Assembly: GCA_002868865.1 (NCBI GenBank)
Contig: PKUC01000072.1
Span: 1 to 38,561, forward strand
Length of the DNA: 38,561 nucleotides
Reading direction: 5' to 3'
Source: Desulfuromonas sp.
GTDB taxonomy: Bacteria > Desulfobacterota > Desulfuromonadia > Desulfuromonadales > Geopsychrobacteraceae
This document shows positions 1 through 7,721 of the stretch, piece after piece. The stretch's first letter is position 1. Each line of letters begins with the position of its first letter. Below the pieces are notes generated by a model that saw only the letters and a program-made list of their open reading frames with translations, did no database searches and was not told the origin of the DNA. A program made the position numbers and the translations under genes.

Positions 1-1485
1 CTGGAAGCCAACGATCGGGCCTCCGCTGAGGTGATCTTCGATCTGGAACTGATCGAAGTCAGTCATAATGATGCCAGTACCTTTGGCCCGAAACTGGGAA
101 GTCAAATCGTTTCGGTCGGTCTGCAGCCCTCTGACAGCGAGGAAACGGGGACCATTGTTAATAATATTGTTGTAGACAGTGTAAAAAACCTGAGTACCTT
201 ATATTCGTTGCCCGCCTCAGTGAGTTTCGATCTCATTAAGAATGATAGCAATAACGAAGTTTTGGCCAATCCAAAAATCAGAGTCAGAAACAAGGAGAAG
301 GCCAAGGTTCATATCGGTAGTCGCGAGCCGGTGGTTACGGTTACTATCAATGGAGATCAGACATCAGAGAACGTTCAGTACGTCGATGTCGGTGTCAAGA
401 TGAATATTGAGCCGACGATCCAGCTCGACGATACGGTGATCACCAAGTTGGGGCTCGAAGTCAGCAATGCAAACAAGACGGATGAAACCGACAACGGCAC
501 GACGGTGTTAACAATCTCGACCACCAATGCCGATACCGTCCTTACGCTCAAGGACGGAGAGCAGACAGTTCTCGGCGGACTGATCAGAACCTCTGATACC
601 CAGACCAATACGGCGATTCCCATTCTCGGAGATCTGCCACTGCTGGGAAAATTGTTCACCAATATCGACAAGTCAAAGGTCAAGCGGGAAATTCTGTTGT
701 CGATCACTCCTCACATCGTGAAGTCGGTTAATTTACCGCAACGCGATGTCACCAGCCTCTGGTCCGGCGGTGAAGATGACTTCAAGAACGGTCGCAACTT
801 CGGATCGTTTGCCGAGGATTACCGCAACGGTCAGAGCGAACGGCCGGCCAACCCGGTTCCAGCCCTGACTCCGCGGCGGACCATCCGGGTTGACCTGGGG
901 GGTGATCAGGGCACTGCAGCAGATGACCCGGCGATTCCGGCCGCGGTTGAGACAGAGAAAGTGAAGGAGAAGACGGAGACTCCCGCTCCTGCGCCACCGG
1001 CAGCACAGCCCGTGGTCGTTGAGGATGTCCCCGAAGTCAGCCTGTCGGAGCCTTCTGTCGTCGAGGCCGATCAGGCCGCGCAGGTGTTTCTGCTGGGAAG
1101 CCGGTTAGCGAAGGTGGGAGTCCCCCATCAGGTTGTGGTTATTGCAGAAGCTGTCAGAGATCTGCACAGCGCACCGATGTATATAAACTACGACCAGAAT
1201 CTACTCGACTTTGTCAGCATTGAAGAGGCGGGTCTGCTAAAACGTGGTAGTGAGACCAATTTTACTCACTCGGCGTTGCCTGAAAAAGGACAGATCATTG
1301 TTGGGCTCAAACGCGCCGCCGGCGTGGAGGGGGTTGATGGCGGGGGTGGATTGTTTACTCTGACATTTACTCCCAAAGCTACAGGCCTCGCGGAAATCAT
1401 GCCCGATAAAATCAACCTGCAGACGCCGCAGGGTCTGCGGATCCCGGTGGCCAAAACCGGCCTGACCCTGGAGGTCACTGAATAA
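1..1485 (+). CDS. gspD: Type II secretion secretin GspD, 3' part, with C-terminal cohesin domain (5' truncated by window edge)
   Basis: The frame is open from base 1, so the gene begins outside the window and the GTG at 31 is probably internal. The first ~240 visible residues are the C-terminal secretin domain that forms the outer-membrane channel, with the family signatures VLANPKIRVRNKEKA, LTLKDGEQTVLGGLIR, IPILGDLPLLGKLF and REILLSITPHIV. A Pro/Ala/Glu-rich linker of ~100 residues follows. The last ~135 residues look like a cohesin-type beta-sandwich (hydrophobic strands, a YDQNLLDFVS segment, a GGGGLFTLTFTPKATG segment). Secretin-cohesin fusions are, to my knowledge, found in Geobacter-type T2SS loci. 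Two prepilin genes follow after 5 bp, supporting a T2SS operon. The secretin call is firm; the cohesin call is by pattern only. Confidence 0.88.
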   Translation: MEANDRASAEVIFDLELIEVSHNDASTFGPKLGSQIVSVGLQPSDSEETGTIVNNIVVDSVKNLSTLYSLPASVSFDLIKNDSNNEVLANPKIRVRNKEKAKVHIGSREPVVTVTINGDQTSENVQYVDVGVKMNIEPTIQLDDTVITKLGLEVSNANKTDETDNGTTVLTISTTNADTVLTLKDGEQTVLGGLIRTSDTQTNTAIPILGDLPLLGKLFTNIDKSKVKREILLSITPHIVKSVNLPQRDVTSLWSGGEDDFKNGRNFGSFAEDYRNGQSERPANPVPALTPRRTIRVDLGGDQGTAADDPAIPAAVETEKVKEKTETPAPAPPAAQPVVVEDVPEVSLSEPSVVEADQAAQVFLLGSRLAKVGVPHQVVVIAEAVRDLHSAPMYINYDQNLLDFVSIEEAGLLKRGSETNFTHSALPEKGQIIVGLKRAAGVEGVDGGGGLFTLTFTPKATGLAEIMPDKINLQTPQGLRIPVAKTGLTLEVTE

Positions 1486-1490
1486 TCCGC

Positions 1491-1979
1491 ATGAAACAGG
1501 TGTCGACCCGACAGAAACAATCCGGACTGACGCTCATGGAGCTGGTGATCGCCCTGGCGATTCTGGCGGTGTTGTCGTCGGTGGTCCTGCCGCTGGCAGA
1601 GGTCACCGTTCAGCGCACCAAAGAGATCGAGCTGAAACGCTCTCTGCGGATCATGCGCGGCGCCATCGATGCTTACAAGACCGATTTCGACCTGGCGGTC
1701 AAGCAGAAGAAAATTCGCACCTCCATCGATGATAATGGATATCCGGAGACCCTCGAAGTTCTGGTCGAAGGGAGCGATTGGGGGGGGCTGTACCGTTTCA
1801 AAAAAAAATACCTGCGGCGTATCCCTGTCGATCCGTTCGATGAATACGAGCAGGGCTGGGGGATGCGCTCCTACGCCGATGATTATGACACCACGTATTG
1901 GGGTGGTGATGATGTCTACGATGTTTTCAGCCAGAGCGACCGGACGGCACTTGATGGCACACTTTATAATACCTGGTGA
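1491..1979 (+). CDS. GspG-like type II secretion pseudopilin (prepilin)
   Basis: A 162-residue protein with a class III prepilin leader: a basic N-terminus, then SGLTLMELVIALAILAVLSS, the prepilin-peptidase site (cut after the Gly, conserved Glu at +5) and the hydrophobic N-terminal helix. The C-terminal half has the pattern of major pseudopilins: GYPETLEVLV, a YLRRIPVDPFDEY segment, a WG..SYADDYD stretch and a DVFSQSD end. It would be processed by a PilD-type peptidase and assembled into the periplasmic pseudopilus. It starts 5 bp after the secretin stop and is followed 7 bp later by a second prepilin, so the three are probably co-transcribed. Which pseudopilin (GspG or an Oxp-type relative) cannot be settled by eye. 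Confidence 0.85.
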   Translation: MKQVSTRQKQSGLTLMELVIALAILAVLSSVVLPLAEVTVQRTKEIELKRSLRIMRGAIDAYKTDFDLAVKQKKIRTSIDDNGYPETLEVLVEGSDWGGLYRFKKKYLRRIPVDPFDEYEQGWGMRSYADDYDTTYWGGDDVYDVFSQSDRTALDGTLYNTW

Positions 1980-1986
1980 AAAACAG

Positions 1987-2400
1987 ATGATTAGAACTTT
2001 GACAAAACGTCTCACCGACCGCCGTGGCTTCACCCTGATGGAACTGCTGACGGTCATGCTGATCGCCGGCATCCTCGCTTCGATCGCGGTGCCGAGTTAC
2101 AAACGCTCTCAGATCCGGGCCCGTGAAGCGGTGCTTTCCGAGGATCTGTATCAGATGCGCCGCGCCATCGACGCCTATTTCGCCGACTATGCACGTTATC
2201 CCGATTCTCTCGAAGCCCTCGTCGATATGCGCTATCTGCGCGCTATTCCCCGGGACCCCTTCACTCTTCAGACCCGAACCTGGACCTGTAAACCACCGGA
2301 GTACAACCAACTCGGCAACCTCATCGATGGGCGCTGCTTTGACGTCTTCAGCGGCAGCAAAAAGATCGGTCTGAATGGATTGCCCTATTTCGAGTGGTGA
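1987..2400 (+). CDS. Second GspG-like pseudopilin (prepilin)
   Basis: A 137-residue protein starting at ATG 1987. A longer open frame runs upstream from 1669, but that part overlaps the previous gene out of frame and puts ~106 irrelevant residues before the prepilin leader, so I reject it. From 1987 the leader is short and basic, then RRGFTLMELLTVMLIAGILA, a textbook prepilin cleavage site with Glu at +5. Downstream come RRAIDAYFADYARYPDSLEA and YLRAIPRDPFT, typical of GspG-like pseudopilins. Two Cys (in TWTCKPPEY and DGRCFDVF) could form a periplasmic disulfide. It probably acts with the preceding prepilin and the secretin. ftsE follows 6 bp later. Confidence 0.85.
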   Translation: MIRTLTKRLTDRRGFTLMELLTVMLIAGILASIAVPSYKRSQIRAREAVLSEDLYQMRRAIDAYFADYARYPDSLEALVDMRYLRAIPRDPFTLQTRTWTCKPPEYNQLGNLIDGRCFDVFSGSKKIGLNGLPYFEW

Positions 2401-2406
2401 TCATTG

Positions 2407-3081
2407 ATGATCCAGCTGTTCAACGTCACGAAATCCTATCGTAAAGACAGCGTCGCTCTCAAGGACCTGAGCCTGGAGATCGGTAAGGGGGAATTCGTCT
2501 ATGTCGCCGGCGCGTCCGGGGCCGGGAAAACCACGCTGCTGCGGATGCTGTACGCGGCGGAAAAGCCGAGCCGTGGTCAGATTCTCATCGATGGTCAGAA
2601 TATTACTCGGATCGGTCGCCAGAAAATCCCGTATTTGAGACGTAAAATCGGTGTTGTTTTTCAGGATTACAAACTGCTGAACAGCCGTTCTGTTTATGAA
2701 AATGTCGCTTTTGCCCTGGAAGCCCAGGGAAAAAAGAGATACGAGGTCAGCAAAAAGGTTTATCAGGCGCTCAAGGAGGTGGGCCTCGAGCACCGTCTGA
2801 ACCGCACCCCTCTTGAACTGTCGGGTGGTGAACAGCAACGGATCGCGATTGCCCGGGCGCTGGTTGTCGATCCACTGATTCTACTCGCTGATGAACCGAG
2901 CGGAAATCTGGACCAGGCCGTGGCGACGGAGATTATGGGACTGTTTCGAAGGGCCAACGCGCGCGGTACGACCGTTGTGCTGGCAACCCATGACCCCGGT
3001 CTGTACAAGCGCTTTCCGCGGCGACTGATCTCACTCGACGGGGGGCAGGTGGTCAGTGATTATCGACCGGATACGGTTTGA
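2407..3081 (+). CDS. ftsE: FtsE, cell-division ABC transporter ATPase
   Basis: A 224-residue single-domain ABC ATPase. Walker A GASGAGKT lies at residues 35-42, the Q-loop is VVFQDYKLL, the signature is LSGGEQQ, Walker B is LILLADEPSGNLD and the H-loop is ATHD. The YENVAFALE segment and DEPSGNLD are typical of FtsE/LolD-type enzymes, and the adjacent ftsX decides for FtsE. FtsE powers the FtsX membrane partner, which switches on periplasmic peptidoglycan hydrolysis through EnvC-type activators; such an activator is encoded two genes downstream. I choose ATG 2407 over the TTG at 2404, which would add only one residue. Spacing to ftsX is 42 bp. Confidence 0.93.
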   Translation: MIQLFNVTKSYRKDSVALKDLSLEIGKGEFVYVAGASGAGKTTLLRMLYAAEKPSRGQILIDGQNITRIGRQKIPYLRRKIGVVFQDYKLLNSRSVYENVAFALEAQGKKRYEVSKKVYQALKEVGLEHRLNRTPLELSGGEQQRIAIARALVVDPLILLADEPSGNLDQAVATEIMGLFRRANARGTTVVLATHDPGLYKRFPRRLISLDGGQVVSDYRPDTV

Positions 3082-3123
3082 GGGTGCCCGTTTTACGGCC
3101 GCTTCGCTCCGGAGGTTTTTACC

Positions 3124-4020
3124 GTGTTGGATAAAATGAGATATTTCATCATGCGGGCCCTGCGCAACATGCGTCAGTGGCCGTTTCTGTGTGCGGCTTC
3201 GGTGTTGACCATGGCGGTTGCGCTGACGATGGTCGCGACCTTTTTTCTGGTGGTGGTCAACGTCGAGCAGCTTACCCAGCGTTGGAGCAAAGATCTGCAG
3301 GTTGTGGTCTACCTCGACAGGGCGCCCGCCCCCTCCGCTCTGACTCAGATGGTCTCTTCGATCCGCGAAATGGCCGAAGTCGCGCAGGTGATCCACGTCA
3401 CACCGGCCGAAGCGATGGCACAGTTTCGCCAGCGTCTCGGAGAAAACGCCGCGCTCTTGCAGGGCGTTGATAACGATATTCTCCCCGGCTCGCTGGAGAT
3501 CGCGCTTCATGCCCAGTACCAACAACGAGACGGTATGGATCAACTCCTCGCACGCTTAAAGACCGTGGCTGCCGGTCACGATATCCATTACGGTCAGGAC
3601 TGGCTGGAACGTTTTGAATCGTTCGTTTCGGTGTTACGTTTAACTGGCCTGGCGCTCGGCGGTTTTCTGCTGTTTGCTGCGCTGTTTATCGTCTCGAACA
3701 CGATCCGCCTTACGTTCTATGCGCGCCGCGATGAACTTGAAATTATGGCTCTGGTCGGTGCCACCGAGCGATTTATCAAGACCCCCTTTCTCCTCGAAGG
3801 TGCCCTGCAGGGATTGTTCGGCGGTCTGCTGGCGTTGCTGGCGTTGACGCTGATCTTCAAGGGGATCCTTGTGGAAATCGTCCATTCCCTGTGGGTCACT
3901 CCGGCAGCCTTTTCACTGCTGTTTCTCAATGGGCATCAACAGCTCATTCTCGTCTTTGGCGGCGTGCTCCTCGGCGTGTTCGGTAGCCTGACCTCTTTAA
4001 AAAAGTTGATCCAGATCTGA
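3124..4020 (+). CDS. ftsX: FtsX, cell-division ABC transporter membrane subunit
   Basis: A 298-residue inner-membrane protein with FtsX topology: a short cytoplasmic N-terminus, a first membrane segment at ~20-42, a ~130-residue periplasmic domain (starting around LQVVVYLDRAPAP), then three further membrane segments in the C-terminal half. The motif FIVSNTIRLTFYARRDELEI after the second membrane segment, followed by MALVGAT, is highly characteristic of FtsX. The start is GTG 3124, preceded by a strong GGAGG at 3111-3115. The stop overlaps the next ATG by one base (TGATG), indicating translational coupling with the EnvC-like gene. The periplasmic domain is where FtsX contacts its activator partner in other bacteria. 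Confidence 0.93.
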   Translation: MLDKMRYFIMRALRNMRQWPFLCAASVLTMAVALTMVATFFLVVVNVEQLTQRWSKDLQVVVYLDRAPAPSALTQMVSSIREMAEVAQVIHVTPAEAMAQFRQRLGENAALLQGVDNDILPGSLEIALHAQYQQRDGMDQLLARLKTVAAGHDIHYGQDWLERFESFVSVLRLTGLALGGFLLFAALFIVSNTIRLTFYARRDELEIMALVGATERFIKTPFLLEGALQGLFGGLLALLALTLIFKGILVEIVHSLWVTPAAFSLLFLNGHQQLILVFGGVLLGVFGSLTSLKKLIQI

Positions 4021-5165
4021 TGAGAGTTTTTCTGTGTGCCCTGATCTGTCTTCTCCTGTTTTCTGTGTCGGGACACTGTGCCCAACTCGCTGAGAGCCAG
4101 AAAGAGCTCAGGCAGATCAAGCAGCGCCTAGAAGAGACCGAGCAGCAACTCAATAAACAGGAATTGGCCGAAAAGGAACTGTTGCAGGATCTCTCCCAAG
4201 TATCCACGTCTCTCAAGCGGATCGACAGACGTTTGCGGATGCTGAAAAATGAGCAGAAACGCCTGAATGCGGAGCTGGCAGCAGCCCGGTCAGCCGTTCG
4301 GGATGTCGAGCAGCAACTGAACAGTACGCGGCGGACCTTTGAACACCGTCTTGTTGCACTCTACAAAGAAGGGGAGACCGGTCCTCTGCAGCTGTTTTTT
4401 TCGTCGAAAACGCCGATGGAGATGATTCAGAATCGCAAATACCTGGCGCTGATCACGGCACAGGACCAGCAGTTGCTTAAGGACTTTGCCGGGAAATATG
4501 AACAATCTCAGGCCCGCCAGCGGAAACTTGAAGATCTGCGTGAGCAGAAGAAGGCGCTGATCATTAAAGAGAAAGACAGCCGTAGTACCGCAGATCAAGG
4601 CCGAAAACTGTACAGCACGATTCTTCAGCGGGTGCGCAAGGACAAGCAGCAGTACGCCGCTGAGTTGAAGCGACTTGAAGAGCGGGCCAGTCGACTCGAG
4701 GGTCTGCTGAAGACGCTCAAGAAAAAGACCTACAAAAAGAAGGCGGAGGCCGCCTTTGCCTCTCTTAAGGGGAAACTCCCCTGGCCACTGTCGGGGACGG
4801 TCGTTGTCGATTTCGGGACCCAGAATAGCAGGGGAGAAGGACCGGTTCTTGACAGCCACGGTATCGAAATTCGTTATGACCGCACCGCCAAAGTGCGTGC
4901 CGTAGCAGATGGCCGTATCGTCTTTTCCGATTTTTTCAAAGGCTATGGACAGTTGATGATTATTGCTCATGATGCCGGTTATCATAGCCTGTATGCCCAG
5001 CTTGCTGAGCTTGAGGGGGCTGTCGGTGAACAGGTCAGCAGCGGAGAGGTGATTGCCGAGGTCCGAAATACCGATTCGAGCGCCCGCCGGGTACTGTATT
5101 TTGAGCTGCGCAAGAACGGCCGCCCGGTCGATCCGATCGACTGGTTGAAGCCAGACAAGAACTAA
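4020..5165 (+). CDS. envC: EnvC-like murein hydrolase activator (degenerate LytM/M23 domain)
   Basis: A 381-residue secreted protein. A signal peptide (about residues 1-21) precedes a long, charged coiled coil (~22-245) and a C-terminal LytM/M23-fold domain (~250-381). The zinc-binding residues of active M23 peptidases appear lost: HxGxD reads as S279-H-G-I-E283, the usual YAHL is Y325-A-Q-L, and the HxH motif is V358-L-Y360. This is what EnvC-type activators look like: they do not cut peptidoglycan but relieve autoinhibition of amidases. Its one-base overlap with ftsX fits the known FtsEX-EnvC pathway, in which the coiled coil docks on the FtsX periplasmic loop. A ctpA gene follows 33 bp later. 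The partner amidase is not in the window. Confidence 0.88.
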   Translation: MRVFLCALICLLLFSVSGHCAQLAESQKELRQIKQRLEETEQQLNKQELAEKELLQDLSQVSTSLKRIDRRLRMLKNEQKRLNAELAAARSAVRDVEQQLNSTRRTFEHRLVALYKEGETGPLQLFFSSKTPMEMIQNRKYLALITAQDQQLLKDFAGKYEQSQARQRKLEDLREQKKALIIKEKDSRSTADQGRKLYSTILQRVRKDKQQYAAELKRLEERASRLEGLLKTLKKKTYKKKAEAAFASLKGKLPWPLSGTVVVDFGTQNSRGEGPVLDSHGIEIRYDRTAKVRAVADGRIVFSDFFKGYGQLMIIAHDAGYHSLYAQLAELEGAVGEQVSSGEVIAEVRNTDSSARRVLYFELRKNGRPVDPIDWLKPDKN

Positions 5166-5198
5166 GGAACTGCATCCCGAGAGGAGGCGTTACAGAAG

Positions 5199-6488
5199 AT
5201 GAAGAGACAGAAACCGACAAGACGCTCGTTGTTGATCGCCGTTCAGGTCGCGATCCTGGCGCCGGTGCTGTGGTTGACGGTCGCGTCCGCTGGAGATGAA
5301 ACCTATCAGCGGCTTGAGCTGTTTACCGATGTCCTCGCCATCGTTGAAAAGAGCTATGTCGAGCCGGTCGATCTCACTGAGCTGATCTATGGTGGCATCC
5401 GCGGCATGCTGGCCACTCTCGACCCGCACAGCAGCTTTCTTTCACCAGAAATGTATCAGGATATGAAGGCCGATACCCACGGCGAGTTCGGCGGGGTCGG
5501 GATCGAGATTGCGGTGCGTGATGGCCAGTTGCTGGTGGTCGCACCGATCGAAGGAACCCCGGCCGATGAGGCCGGGATCGAGGCCGGTGACCTGATTCGC
5601 GCGATCGACGGGGTCCTGATCAAGGATGCTGAGCTGATGCCGGCAGTGCGTCAGTTGCGCGGCGCCAAAGGGGACGCAGTGACCCTGACCATCTGGCGCG
5701 ACGGCTTCGACCAGCCCCGCGATTATACCTTAGTGCGCGATATTATCCATATCAACAGCATCAAGGGGCGCCTGCTCGAGCCCGGCTACGGCTATGTCAA
5801 GATCACCCAGTTTCAGGAGAAGACCGGTGCCGATTTGGAAAAAGAACTTGATCGGCTCCACACGTTTGATTCTCCCCTTAAGGGGCTGATTCTCGATCTG
5901 CGAAACAATCCGGGAGGTCTGCTGGACCAGGCGGTCGCCGTTGCGGATCAATTTCTGTCAGAGGGGCTGATCGTCTACACCGAAGGACGGGAAGAGGGTA
6001 GCCAGATGCGTTTTTCTGCGACGTCGTCCGGGACGGAACCGGACTACCCGCTGGTGGTCCTCATCAACGGAGGCAGCGCCAGTGCGTCGGAAATCGTTGC
6101 AGGTGCCCTGCGGGATCATGGCCGCGCGTTGATCCTTGGCGAAAAGAGTTTCGGTAAGGGTTCGGTTCAGACCATTATCCCCTTGAGCGATGATTCCGGG
6201 CTGCGGTTGACTACTGCCCGTTATTTTACCCCCAGCGGAGTATCGATTCAGGCCAGAGGGATCGAGCCCGATATCGTTGTGTCCGGTCTGCGTCTCGAGT
6301 CGAAAGGTGACACCGCTCATTTCCGCGAAGGCGATCTTAAAAACCATATCGATCAACCCAATGCCGCATCGCAGAGCACAGAGACGACCGGCCCTCATCT
6401 CAGTGACACAGATCAGACCGATTTTCAGCTGATGAGGGCATTCGATCTGCTGAAGGGACTGGAGCTGCTGCGCGGAATGACCTCTTGA
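5199..6488 (+). CDS. ctpA: CtpA-type carboxy-terminal processing protease (S41)
   Basis: A 429-residue periplasmic serine protease. An N-terminal signal or anchor sequence ends near residue 31. The PDZ domain (~95-175) contains FGGVGIEI and a GTPADEAGI..GD segment. The S41 core carries LDLRNNPGGLL, the nucleophile segment NGGSASASE (S295 by comparison with D1-processing proteases) and the general-base lysine in KSFGKGSVQ (K320). The segment RYFTPSG.SIQA is also typical. Such proteases degrade or trim envelope proteins at the C-terminus and in several bacteria control peptidoglycan hydrolases, which suits its place after ftsEX-envC. An AGGAGG Shine-Dalgarno at 5182-5187 supports ATG 5199. The C-terminal ~60 residues after PDIVVSGL are polar and poorly conserved-looking. 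Confidence 0.93.
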   Translation: MKRQKPTRRSLLIAVQVAILAPVLWLTVASAGDETYQRLELFTDVLAIVEKSYVEPVDLTELIYGGIRGMLATLDPHSSFLSPEMYQDMKADTHGEFGGVGIEIAVRDGQLLVVAPIEGTPADEAGIEAGDLIRAIDGVLIKDAELMPAVRQLRGAKGDAVTLTIWRDGFDQPRDYTLVRDIIHINSIKGRLLEPGYGYVKITQFQEKTGADLEKELDRLHTFDSPLKGLILDLRNNPGGLLDQAVAVADQFLSEGLIVYTEGREEGSQMRFSATSSGTEPDYPLVVLINGGSASASEIVAGALRDHGRALILGEKSFGKGSVQTIIPLSDDSGLRLTTARYFTPSGVSIQARGIEPDIVVSGLRLESKGDTAHFREGDLKNHIDQPNAASQSTETTGPHLSDTDQTDFQLMRAFDLLKGLELLRGMTS

Positions 6489-6533
6489 GTACCCTTTTGC
6501 CACCGTTGATCGATCCGGATACAGAAAGCTGAT

Positions 6534-7721
6534 ATGGCCGCTGCCAAACGAAAAAAGAAAAACACCCGTAAAAAAAACAGACGTCGTAAGGCATCCAGAG
6601 GCCCATCACAGGCCCTGCGGCTGCTGTTTGCGGCACTGTTTCTGGCCCTGTTTGTCGGATTGTGCCTGTATGGACTGGTGTCCCTGCAGCGGAGCTATTC
6701 GCCATCGTCCGCACGGGTCGAAGTCGTGACGCCGATGGAGGAGGAGCGGGTCGAGTTAAACCACGAAACCCCCTACGATGACGTCTATGCTCTGCTCGAA
6801 GATGAGTTGCTGACCGGCAGTCTCTCGCAGGGGTGGAAACGTCTTGATGGGGATCAGGGGATCGAGCGTCTGCAGATGTTCGGGACCTATCCCGATCCGC
6901 ACCGCTTGATGGAGCTGCAGACCCGCATCGCGGTGAGCAACAGTCCGGCGCAACTTGAGTTGGCGCCCCGAACTGGTTTTGTCCGACTGCTGTGGAAAGG
7001 ACAGGTGCGAGTCGAACTGGTCTATCCGGTAGATCACAGCCGGCTGCAGCAGCGCCCTAAAATAGCGATCATCATGGACGATATGGGCCGCTCGCTCCGC
7101 GACTTCGAGACTTTGATCCATCTTAAGGTTCCGGTCACTCCGGCGATCCTGCCGTATACCGATTATGCGACTCGGGCGACGTCCCTGCTGCGCTCGGCAG
7201 GGCGGGAATATATGATTCATATCCCGATGGAGCCAAAGAGTTATCCGGCGACCAATCCGGGACGAAATGCGTTGCTGGTCGGGTTGAGTGAAAAGGAGAT
7301 CCGCCGACGCATGCAGCATTATCTGCAGCAGGTCCCCGGTGCGGTGGGGGGGAACAACCACATGGGGTCACGCTTTACCCTCAAGACGGGTCCGATGCGG
7401 GTCGTCCTCGACGAGCTGCGGCGTAGCGACCTGTTTTTTGTCGACAGCCGCACAATCGGCGGTTCGGTGGCCTATGCCGAAGCCCGAAAAATGGGACTGC
7501 GTACCGCAACCCGCCAGGTCTTTCTCGACAATGAAGAGGATGTAACCTATATCCGTCGGCAGCTGCGGAAGGCGGTGAAGGTCGCCATCGATCGCGGTGA
7601 GGCGATCGCGATCTGTCATCCGTACCGGGAAACCTTTGAGGCACTGCGCAGCGAAGTCGACTGGCTGCGGCAACAGAAGGTCGATTTTGTGGAGGCCTCT
7701 CAGGTGGTGCGCACCGATTAA
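6534..7721 (+). CDS. Divergent polysaccharide deacetylase (YibQ/DUF610 family)
   Basis: A 395-residue protein. A very basic N-terminus (AAAKRKKKNTRKKNRRRK) precedes one membrane segment at ~28-50, so the rest is probably periplasmic. The catalytic-like domain starts around residue 175 with KIAIIMDDMGRS, continues with AILPYTDYATRATSLLR and the segments IHIPMEP and GGNNHMGSRFT, and ends with a late AICHPYRET. This arrangement matches the divergent polysaccharide deacetylase family often found after ctpA and envC in proteobacteria. Its substrate is unknown; a role in envelope glycan or peptidoglycan turnover is inferred from context only. Its TAA stop lies inside the stop of the convergent ParA-like gene (shared bases 7718-7721). 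Confidence 0.85.
   Translation: MAAAKRKKKNTRKKNRRRKASRGPSQALRLLFAALFLALFVGLCLYGLVSLQRSYSPSSARVEVVTPMEEERVELNHETPYDDVYALLEDELLTGSLSQGWKRLDGDQGIERLQMFGTYPDPHRLMELQTRIAVSNSPAQLELAPRTGFVRLLWKGQVRVELVYPVDHSRLQQRPKIAIIMDDMGRSLRDFETLIHLKVPVTPAILPYTDYATRATSLLRSAGREYMIHIPMEPKSYPATNPGRNALLVGLSEKEIRRRMQHYLQQVPGAVGGNNHMGSRFTLKTGPMRVVLDELRRSDLFFVDSRTIGGSVAYAEARKMGLRTATRQVFLDNEEDVTYIRRQLRKAVKVAIDRGEAIAICHPYRETFEALRSEVDWLRQQKVDFVEASQVVRTD

Noticed and set aside
1669-1986. N-terminal extension of the second prepilin
   Set aside because: It overlaps the first prepilin out of frame and would bury the prepilin leader; ATG 1987 places the cleavage site correctly.
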